Positions 13,599 to 20,567 of a stretch of DNA of 38,932 bases are shown here, in pieces. The translations under genes and the position numbers were made by a program. The notes under the pieces are model-generated. The model saw nothing but the letters and a program-made list of their open reading frames with translations, was not told the origin of the DNA and made no database searches. This DNA comes from a virus. The DNA lies in IMG/VR virus record IMGVR_UViG_3300024431_000015, positions 1 to 38,932 of that record; one strand, given 5' to 3'. Every line of letters starts with the position of its first letter. Position 1 is the stretch's first letter.

Positions 13599-15382
13599 TG
13601 GATACAATGGATACAGTACAGTTTGTTTGGTGGCAAGGTGTTGTCGAGGATCGAAATGATCCCTTACAACTCGGTCGTTGTCGTGTTCGTATTCTTGGAT
13701 TTCATCCTCAAGAAAGAGAAGCGGTAAACATTGACGAGTTACCTTGGGCCTTTCCTCTACAAGATATTACATCTGCTGCGATAAGTGGAATTGGACATGC
13801 ACCTGTTGGTCCTCTTGAAGGAACTTGGGTAATAGGTTTCTTTCGAGATGGTGATAATGCTCAAGAACCTATTATGCTTGGCACGATTGGTGGAATTCCT
13901 CAAGAAGAACCATGTCTAAGTGGTCTTGGTTTCTTCGATCCGAATGGCATCTATCCATTAGTTGGATCGTCACCGGTACAAGATGCGATTGCTCAGGCTA
14001 GTGCGGTTCAAGGTTTAGGTATTGAGGAGTTGTCTACAGCTTTCGGTGTTGATTTTGAAGCTGTATCGACAGCAAAAAATATTGTATCAGGTGTTCAGGG
14101 ACAAATTGAAACTGTGCAGAATCTTACTGACGGAGTTCAGTCTCAAGTTGAAGCGGCTGTTGGTGGTGCAATCACCGCAGCTACAGGGGTTGTAGCAACA
14201 TCCGATCAGATTCGAGCTGCATCAGCAAGCGTTTTAGCAAATGTTGAAGGACAAATCGGTACTCTAGCCACAGGTGTTCTCGCGGGAGTGGATAGCCAGG
14301 TGCAGGCTATAGAGAGTCTTGTCGCTGACGCTCAAGCTGATATTGAAGCTGCTGCATTGTCGGCTATTTCGGGTATCGAAGGTGTTATTCCGGCGGGTGC
14401 TAAAGCCGCGGTCGAAGGTGCAGTAGGAAATGTCTTGTCACGACTAGCAATTGTAGGTAAAGGAGTTGAACTTGCATCTGCTACAGTTCGTGATGCTCTC
14501 AAAGATGCTCAGACGAAAGCCCTTGAGTTGGCTTCGAAATCAATAACAAGTGTACTCGATGGACTACCAGGCGAGAATGCGGTAAGTAGTTTAGATGCTA
14601 TCGCAGCAGGAACAATTGAGTTTAATGGATTGTCGTTCTCGACTCCAGGTATTGGAGAACCCGATACATCTAGATTAGCGAGAACTGATGGTCAAGTAAT
14701 TTTCGGCAGAACAAGCGAAGAACATCCTGTCGTTTCGCAGAAAACTAACGTCTTACAGATTCCAGGTTTCAATGGTGTTCCGATTGAGTCGGAAGCTGCT
14801 AGCCCAAATGCTCCGCTTGATAAATGTCTTAGACAAATTGCTACTGCGAACTCTTTTGTCAAGTGGTTTGAACCTCCCACAGATGCGGTGTTCACGAAGT
14901 ATCCCTTCAACCATGTTTTTGAAAGTGAGTCAGGACATATTCAGGAGTTCGATGACACTCCAGGACATGAACGAATTCATACCTTCCATAAGACTGGAAC
15001 CTTCGAAGAAATTCACCCCGATGGTAGCCGCGTATTGAAAGTTGTTGGCACAAATTATGAGATTATTCATAAGGATAATAATTTACTCGTCAAAGGTGAC
15101 TTGAATATTACCGTTGATGACCAAGCTCGCATCTTAATTCAGAATACTTTTGATATCGAAGTTGCTGATGGTACTATGCAAGTAGTAATTCGTAAGGGTA
15201 ATCTAAATATTCAAGTAGAGAAGGGTAATGCCAATATATTCGTCGCAGGAAATCTTACAACCTCGGTCGGTGGTAATCGAACAGATAGGGTTCTAGGTAA
15301 TCATACAATTGAAGTTGGTGGAATCTTTAAAGTGCAAGCAGGTCAAGTGACGATCAAAGCAGGCACAATCTTCCTCAACTAA
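13598..15382 (+). CDS. gp5: gp5-like baseplate spike without lysozyme domain
   Basis: This 594-residue protein forms the central membrane-piercing spike. The N-terminal OB-fold is visible as FVWWQGVVEDRNDPLQLGRCRVRILGFHP through GTWVIGFFRDGDNAQEPIMLG (about residues 7-98). Where T4 gp5 carries its lysozyme, this protein has about 200 residues (about 125-325) of Ala-, Val-, Gln- and Glu-rich helix without catalytic Glu-Asp-Thr features. The C-terminal region has YPFNHVFESESGHIQEFDDTPG and FEEIHPDGSRVLKVV, then a beta-helix made of short repeats (VEKGNANIFVAGNLTTSVGGN...). Absence of lysozyme means wall digestion must come from another protein or is not needed. Two ATG codons (13598, 13607) start in-frame with a duplicated ATGGATACA. 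Confidence 0.88.
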   Translation: MDTMDTVQFVWWQGVVEDRNDPLQLGRCRVRILGFHPQEREAVNIDELPWAFPLQDITSAAISGIGHAPVGPLEGTWVIGFFRDGDNAQEPIMLGTIGGIPQEEPCLSGLGFFDPNGIYPLVGSSPVQDAIAQASAVQGLGIEELSTAFGVDFEAVSTAKNIVSGVQGQIETVQNLTDGVQSQVEAAVGGAITAATGVVATSDQIRAASASVLANVEGQIGTLATGVLAGVDSQVQAIESLVADAQADIEAAALSAISGIEGVIPAGAKAAVEGAVGNVLSRLAIVGKGVELASATVRDALKDAQTKALELASKSITSVLDGLPGENAVSSLDAIAAGTIEFNGLSFSTPGIGEPDTSRLARTDGQVIFGRTSEEHPVVSQKTNVLQIPGFNGVPIESEAASPNAPLDKCLRQIATANSFVKWFEPPTDAVFTKYPFNHVFESESGHIQEFDDTPGHERIHTFHKTGTFEEIHPDGSRVLKVVGTNYEIIHKDNNLLVKGDLNITVDDQARILIQNTFDIEVADGTMQVVIRKGNLNIQVEKGNANIFVAGNLTTSVGGNRTDRVLGNHTIEVGGIFKVQAGQVTIKAGTIFLN

Positions 15383-15392
15383 GGAGAATGTA

Positions 15393-15656
15393 ATGCCAGG
15401 TATTACAAGAGTAGGTCAAGATGTTGCTGGTGGTACTATTATCAACGGCGCGAATGGTTCAGTATTTGCGAATGGTGCTTTGATTGCTGTACGCGGATCT
15501 GGTGTTGCGGGGCATGGTTCCCCGCCTCACTCTGCTGCAATCATGGTTGGTGCGTCGGGCACAGTGTTTGCACAAAATATTTCTGTCTGTCGTCAAGGCG
15601 ATTCGGCATCATGTGGGCATGTAGCTACCGGTTCGGGTACTGTTTTTGCGGGGTAA
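15393..15656 (+). CDS. PAAR-domain spike tip protein
   Basis: The 87-residue protein is built of PAAR-type short beta repeats with many Gly, Ala and Val: GHGSPPHSAAIMVGAS in the middle and CRQGDSASCGHVATGSGTVFAG at the end. His and Cys residues (GHGSPPHS, C.., SCGH) can bind the structural metal ion that sharpens the tip. PAAR proteins cap the gp5/VgrG spike and pierce the outer membrane; T4 gp5.4 is the equivalent. GGAG precedes the ATG and the gene follows gp5 after ten bases, as expected for its partner. Confidence 0.93.
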   Translation: MPGITRVGQDVAGGTIINGANGSVFANGALIAVRGSGVAGHGSPPHSAAIMVGASGTVFAQNISVCRQGDSASCGHVATGSGTVFAG

Positions 15657-15659
15657 GTT

Positions 15660-16796
15660 ATGGCGATTATTCAGTTTCCAGTTGATGAGTTTGCGGCAGA
15701 GAAGCCACTACAGAAGATTGATCTAACCGAAGCCGAACGGGGCGTGGTCGATCTAGTATTTGGTGACAATGCACTTCAGAATCCAGTACGTTTAGTGATC
15801 GACAAAGCAATTGCAAGTATTGATCGTGAAGTTGTCTTGCTTGGTCCACTTAGTGGTGTACTAGGTGTTCAAGTGATTCCAACTCGGTTTACTTTATTCG
15901 GCCCTCCGGGACCCGGTGGTATTTCTGATACCCAAATCTCCTCGCTAATTTCATCTTTGAACAATCTACGAACAGAGATCACGCAATATAGAACACACTC
16001 AGATCGAGTAAGTGGTTTTACTCTACCTGTTGGAACTAACCCACCGTCGTTTCCAGGATTGCTTGGCGTTGCAGTTGGATTCAATTTTATCAAGAATAGT
16101 CTTGAGCCAGAAGGATCGCCCGAACAAGATTTCTTTTCACCGATCTTTGAGACTCTACTTGGCTCTGCTGAGTTATTAGTCAACCAAGCATTCACCGCAA
16201 CGTTTCGTACTTTTGAACGACTTACTGGAAGATCAAATGACGATACTACGCTCATCCTTAGCGGGGTAGCAGGGGACTTTCGCCCACGCGAAACTGTTGA
16301 TAATTTGACTACGGCTACAACTGCTCTGGTAACTTCATGGCAACCAACAACGAATACGTTAACAATTACTCAAACGGATGCTGGTGACTTCAATACGACC
16401 GACAGCATACAAGGTCAGATAACAGGAGCAACTGCCACAGTAGCTACTGTAACCCTGCCAGTGTTTAATAGAAGTGATCCTTCTGCTACACCAAAATCTA
16501 ACTATACCTCTATTATATCAGCGGTAAACGCTCTTATCGGACCCCTGAATTCCCTACCTAATATAGACGACAGCAATTACTTCGATGCTCTGGATTTCAT
16601 TACGAAGTTTGGTATGGCACAGACGATTTCGAGTCTAGCAAAAGAAGATTTATATGCTCGTTTCTTATTCAATACTGTCAATGGTACTGAAGAATTAAAT
16701 CAGGAGATCACGGATCTCCTGGACGAAGAGGATGAAGTTTCATTCGAATCTAGTATTCCTTTAATTGGACCTGAAGGTGAGTTGATACCGCAATGA
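15660..16796 (+). CDS. Structural protein of unknown function with beta-module insert
   Basis: The 378-residue protein is not recognised. The first 120 residues contain a Pro/Gly-rich FTLFGPPGPGGISD loop and the helix SDTQISSLISSLNNLRTEITQYRT. A middle portion (about residues 215-265) reads ALVTSWQPTTNTLTITQTDAGDFNTTDSIQGQITGATATV, a copy of the beta module found in neighbouring genes. The C-terminus is acidic (DLLDEEDEVSFESS). Position between the PAAR tip and gp25 points to a baseplate or spike-associated role. The next gene overlaps by four bases (ATGA). Confidence 0.72.
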   Translation: MAIIQFPVDEFAAEKPLQKIDLTEAERGVVDLVFGDNALQNPVRLVIDKAIASIDREVVLLGPLSGVLGVQVIPTRFTLFGPPGPGGISDTQISSLISSLNNLRTEITQYRTHSDRVSGFTLPVGTNPPSFPGLLGVAVGFNFIKNSLEPEGSPEQDFFSPIFETLLGSAELLVNQAFTATFRTFERLTGRSNDDTTLILSGVAGDFRPRETVDNLTTATTALVTSWQPTTNTLTITQTDAGDFNTTDSIQGQITGATATVATVTLPVFNRSDPSATPKSNYTSIISAVNALIGPLNSLPNIDDSNYFDALDFITKFGMAQTISSLAKEDLYARFLFNTVNGTEELNQEITDLLDEEDEVSFESSIPLIGPEGELIPQ

Positions 16797-17479
16797 TTAC
16801 AACCGCACTAATATTAGCTGCTATCTCGTCGAACGCTTGGTTGAATATCGGCATGACCGTCGGAACGGTCTTGGGAGGAATATCAATAGGCTTCCTTATC
16901 AAGAAACTCAAGACATGGGTTGCTAAAAGAAAAGATATCGAAACCCGGGAAGAACAATTAGGGGAAGACTCTACAACGTTACTGACAAACGGAAAAAATC
17001 ACCAAGAAATCAATGAAGTCTTGAATGAGCTTCGCAACGTACTCAGCGCCGAGCGGGCCCAGATTGGTCAATTCCATAATGGTGGGGATTACTTAGACGG
17101 CAGCCCCGTCAAACGATTCTCAGTCTCCTACGAATCTTTCAGATCAGGTTCGCAGCCGATGGCTCCGCAGATGCAGGGAGTCCTGTTGTCTCTATTCTGG
17201 GACGTTGTTCCAGTGTTGCGTGACAACAAAGCTATCGGTCGCCTTGTCGCAGAGCAGCCAGAAGGTTACTTCCGATCGCTATTCGAAAACAGTACGGTCT
17301 ATGCCTTCGCAGCCTTACCACTACGAAAGTGGCACGCCAAGAGCAAGAAATCCCAGATCATCGGTTATGTGCTGGTCGAATGGGGAACCCAGGAAGACTA
17401 CGAAGCTCAAACTGAGACACATATTCGATCTCAGCTACGCAGCACACGCACAGTTGTTGAGTCACAATTGACTCACTAA
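16793..17479 (+). CDS. Membrane-anchored protein with a possible GAF-like domain
   Basis: The 228-residue protein has one hydrophobic segment at about residues 17-37 (LNIGMTVGTVLGGISIGFLI) followed by Lys-rich residues, so the N-terminus is probably outside and the rest cytoplasmic. After a charged helix (KRKDIETREEQLGED) comes ERAQIGQFHNGGDYLDG and VKRFSVSYESF, a block of the FHNG type that I associate with GAF-like domains, then WDVVPVLRDNKAIG and a final helix. No enzyme motif is seen. Such a protein is out of place among baseplate genes. The coding sequence looks more G+C rich than the flanking structural genes. A 7-base inverted repeat lies over its last codons (17458-17475). Confidence 0.62.
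   Translation: MITTALILAAISSNAWLNIGMTVGTVLGGISIGFLIKKLKTWVAKRKDIETREEQLGEDSTTLLTNGKNHQEINEVLNELRNVLSAERAQIGQFHNGGDYLDGSPVKRFSVSYESFRSGSQPMAPQMQGVLLSLFWDVVPVLRDNKAIGRLVAEQPEGYFRSLFENSTVYAFAALPLRKWHAKSKKSQIIGYVLVEWGTQEDYEAQTETHIRSQLRSTRTVVESQLTH
17458..17475. repeat. Perfect 7-base inverted repeat at end of the membrane-protein gene
   Basis: TGAGTCA (17458-17464) and TGACTCA (17469-17475) flank CAAT, overlapping the last codons. There is no T-run after it, so it is not a good terminator. It could be a weak transcript-end hairpin, an operator, or chance. Confidence 0.4.
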
Positions 17480-17534
17480 AGAATAGAATAAGCCATATAC
17501 ATAATGGGTATGGAGTTACCTTGAGGGGACTGAC

Positions 17535-18728
17535 GTGGCTATCAACAATCCGAATGACATCAATGACTTGTTAGGACTATTCGAGTCTGATACGGGTATT
17601 ACGACGCAGAATAACGCCGGTGGAGGTGGAACTCCATCAGACGTGAATCTGTGGGTCAACCAAAAGGTGTTGTTCCCGCCACAAAATTTAATTCAGTCCA
17701 CAGGCACTACTATGCCAGCGTTTCGGGCTACCGCGACACCGAATTTGTCACCTGCGGTTAGTTTCGACGGGGTGGACGACTTGCTCAAGACGCTCACCGG
17801 TAACTTCTTTTTCCTGGCGTCTCACACCGTAGCGATGGTGGTGAAGTTCCCCCCTGCTCTACCTCTGGCCCCCGTAACTCTTGCTCATGTGACCGGGTTC
17901 GTTTTCGGTGGTGAAGTCCTGCGTATCATGCCAAGTGGTGATCTGCAAATACAGAACGAACTGGGGACTGAAGTCCCAGTCACCGTTGCGGTGAACAGTG
18001 GTTGGCAGTTAGACACCTGGGCAGTGGTGTTGTGGACTGTCGATGCGACGGCAACACCTTTCTTCGATCTGCGTATCGACCAGATTCCCTTGGACTCCGG
18101 GTTTTCATCATTGATTTCCCCCCCGAATGGTCTATCGGTGGCCTCATTAGAGGATGGAACTGAATCAGCAGATATAGAAGTAGCTTCGGTCATAGTATAC
18201 AAACGTAAGTTGACCGGTATTGAGATCGTTGATCTAGAGAATTTTCTAATTGATAAATATTTTATAGTCGTTCCGCCTCCACCTCCACCTCCAGTTCCAG
18301 TTCTACCAACCTTACCACTACGTTCAGGTATAGGATTTAAAACAAAGACACCACGTTTTACTGATCTTGATTTGGATTTTGTCGCTAATCCTATTACAGG
18401 TGAGCTATCACGCAAGTTGGATGACGAGGCGGTTAAACGTGCTTTGAGAAATTTGATTCAATTGAATCGTTATGAGAAACCATTTCATCCTGAAATAGAT
18501 CCTGGGATAACCGGTTTACTATTCGAACTTATTAATCCGGCTACAGCCGTTCTTTTACAAAGACGTATTGTTGAAATTGTGAATCATTATGAATCAAGAG
18601 TTGATTTGTTGGCGGTCAATGTAGAGGACCGGCATGAAGAAAATCTTTACAACGTCAGTATTGAATTTCGTATCGTCAATGAAGATAATAATATTGTAGT
18701 CAACTTTTCACTTACGAGATTAAGATAA
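17535..18728 (+). CDS. gp25: gp25-like baseplate wedge with N-terminal LamG-type lectin domain
   Basis: This 397-residue protein is a fusion. Residues about 35-243 form a concanavalin/LamG-type domain: SFDGVDD at 76-82, an AMVVKF strand, a WQLDTWAVVLWTVD strand pair, and the closing VIVYKRKLTGIEIVDLENFLIDKYFIV. Seven prolines follow (residues 247-253, bases 18273-18293). Residues about 270-397 are gp25 (T4: 132 residues): FTDLDLDFVANPITGEL, DDEAVKRALRNLIQLNRYEKPFHPEIDPGI, NHYESRVDL and VEDRHEENLYNVSIEFRI. gp25 is the conserved core wedge subunit shared with type VI secretion TssE. The start is GTG with GAGGGG at 17523-17528. No ATG, GTG or convincing TTG precedes the gp25 part, so it is probably made as one chain. 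The lectin part looks more G+C rich than the gp25 part. Confidence 0.9.
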   Translation: MAINNPNDINDLLGLFESDTGITTQNNAGGGGTPSDVNLWVNQKVLFPPQNLIQSTGTTMPAFRATATPNLSPAVSFDGVDDLLKTLTGNFFFLASHTVAMVVKFPPALPLAPVTLAHVTGFVFGGEVLRIMPSGDLQIQNELGTEVPVTVAVNSGWQLDTWAVVLWTVDATATPFFDLRIDQIPLDSGFSSLISPPNGLSVASLEDGTESADIEVASVIVYKRKLTGIEIVDLENFLIDKYFIVVPPPPPPPVPVLPTLPLRSGIGFKTKTPRFTDLDLDFVANPITGELSRKLDDEAVKRALRNLIQLNRYEKPFHPEIDPGITGLLFELINPATAVLLQRRIVEIVNHYESRVDLLAVNVEDRHEENLYNVSIEFRIVNEDNNIVVNFSLTRLR

Positions 18729-20566
18729 TGGCAAATGGAAACCAAAAGAATATTCCTATAACTGATCTTGACTTTGATGCGATCAAAGCAAACCTAACTG
18801 AATTCCTTAAGGACCAAGATCAGTTCAAAGACCTAAACTTCGAAGGTGCTGGAATCAACATTATGTTGGATCTTCTGGCAGCGAACACACACTATCATTC
18901 GTTCTACATCAACATGGTTGCAAACGAAATGTTTATTGATAGTGCTGTAACTAGAGATGCTATCGTTTCATTGGCTAAACATCTAGGATATACGCCACGC
19001 TCAGTAATTTCTGCAACCGCTCGCGTAAAAGTAGTATCAGCTACAGATCCGTTCCCGAGTCAGACAAATAAGTTTCTGTCACCAGATACAATCTTTCAAA
19101 CTACTATCAATGGAACAACTTTCAATTTTATCAATCTTGCTCCTGCTGAGTTTATAGAAGATACTGTAACAGGTGAATTTATCATTGGAGAAGTTTTCAT
19201 TCGAGAAGGATCCCATCTTGATTCTGCTTTTGTCGTTGATATTTTAAATCCAGATCAGAAATTTATTATTTCTGATCCTGCAATTGATACAACAACTCTG
19301 ATTGTTCGTATTCAAAATTCCATTACAGATGTAACAGGCGCCGATGAACCTTGGCAATTGGTCCAAGATTTGATTGAAGTAGATAGTGATGATGCTGCGT
19401 ATCAACTACAAGAAGTTGAAGGTGGTTTTTACGAGTTGATCTTTGGAGATGGTATTGTTGGTCGAGCATTAGAAAATGGTAATGTAATCGTTGTGGACTG
19501 GTTATCTGGAAATGCTATTGCACCAAACGGTGCTGGTATTAATGATTCATCACAGGCTCGCGCCTTTACAGTTGCAGGTAATTTCGATGTTATTGTATTG
19601 GACGCTGCCGCCGGTGGTGCTGTTCGTGAGCCGATTGAATCTATCAGATTCTTTGCCCCCTTGAATTTTCAAGCACAGGAGCGAGCAGTTACATCCGACG
19701 ACTATGCTACTATTGTAGCCCGTGACTTCCCTGATATCGAGTCGATCTTTGTATTCGGTGGTGAAGATATTGACCCTCCTCAATTTGGTAAGGTCTTTAT
19801 CTCTCTGAAACCTGTGGTAGGCGTGACAATCAGCGATGCTGAGAAGTTGACCATTGCTAATACCATTTTGAAACGACGTAACGTAGTGAGTATCACTCCA
19901 ATCGTAATTGATCCGGACTTCACTTTCTTGTTAGTTGAAACTGAAGTAAAATATAATCCACGCGCCACACGTCTATCGCCTTCAAGTATGGAACAATTAG
20001 TGAATCAGATTATTCGAGATTTTGGCGACAATGAGTTAGAGAAGTTTGATCGAGCTTTTCGTTATTCAAATCTTGTTTGTATAATTGACGATGGCGAATC
20101 ATCTATATTGAATAACGCTACTACAATTAAGATGCAAAAACGATTTGAACCATCTCTTGGCAGACAGGTTACATATATTCTCAAATACAATAATCCAATC
20201 TTTCACCCCGAAGATGGATTTCAACCTGTCTTATCAAGTACGTCTTTCGGTTTCTTCGATCCCGAAGTCGGCCAGATCGTTGATGCATTCTTAGATGATA
20301 ATGGAGATGGACTCGTTCAGGTATTCAAGCTAGTTGATCTCGAAAGAAGAATCATCAACGAATGCCAGGGTACGATCAATTATGAAACTGGTCAGGTAGA
20401 GTTAATCAACTTTCAACCAGAAACATTACCAGGAACTATCTCTATCTCGGTGACGGTTCAGCCTGCTGATCTAGATATCAACGTGCAATTCAATCAAATC
20501 CTATCTATTGACCCCGATGATGCTGCTGCGGTAAGCATTACTATCACACCGGACGAGGGACTATAA
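18728..20566 (+). CDS. gp6: gp6-like baseplate wedge protein
   Basis: The 612-residue protein matches T4 gp6 (660 residues), the wedge subunit that forms the inner ring and clamps gp7. N-terminal DFDAIKANLTEFLKDQDQFKDLNFEGAGINIMLDLLAANTHYHSFYINMVANEMFIDSAVTRDAIVSLAKHLGYTPRS is nearly diagnostic. The middle has FGDGIVGRAL and the C-terminal domain DIESIFVFGGEDIDPPQFGKVFISLKP. It starts at TAATG overlapping gp25, and the two products interact in the wedge core. Confidence 0.95.
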   Translation: MANGNQKNIPITDLDFDAIKANLTEFLKDQDQFKDLNFEGAGINIMLDLLAANTHYHSFYINMVANEMFIDSAVTRDAIVSLAKHLGYTPRSVISATARVKVVSATDPFPSQTNKFLSPDTIFQTTINGTTFNFINLAPAEFIEDTVTGEFIIGEVFIREGSHLDSAFVVDILNPDQKFIISDPAIDTTTLIVRIQNSITDVTGADEPWQLVQDLIEVDSDDAAYQLQEVEGGFYELIFGDGIVGRALENGNVIVVDWLSGNAIAPNGAGINDSSQARAFTVAGNFDVIVLDAAAGGAVREPIESIRFFAPLNFQAQERAVTSDDYATIVARDFPDIESIFVFGGEDIDPPQFGKVFISLKPVVGVTISDAEKLTIANTILKRRNVVSITPIVIDPDFTFLLVETEVKYNPRATRLSPSSMEQLVNQIIRDFGDNELEKFDRAFRYSNLVCIIDDGESSILNNATTIKMQKRFEPSLGRQVTYILKYNNPIFHPEDGFQPVLSSTSFGFFDPEVGQIVDAFLDDNGDGLVQVFKLVDLERRIINECQGTINYETGQVELINFQPETLPGTISISVTVQPADLDINVQFNQILSIDPDDAAAVSITITPDEGL

Positions 20567-20567
20567 A

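Noticed and set aside
17468-17505. Promoter before the gp25 fusion gene (TTGACT then TATACA or CATAAT)
   Set aside because: The spacing is 22 bases or more, too long for a sigma70 promoter, and the TTGACT is part of the inverted repeat at 17458-17475.
18252-18259. GATAAATA as a late promoter just before the gp25 part
   Set aside because: It encodes the DKY segment that ends the lectin domain, and no start codon follows for a separate gp25; most likely chance.
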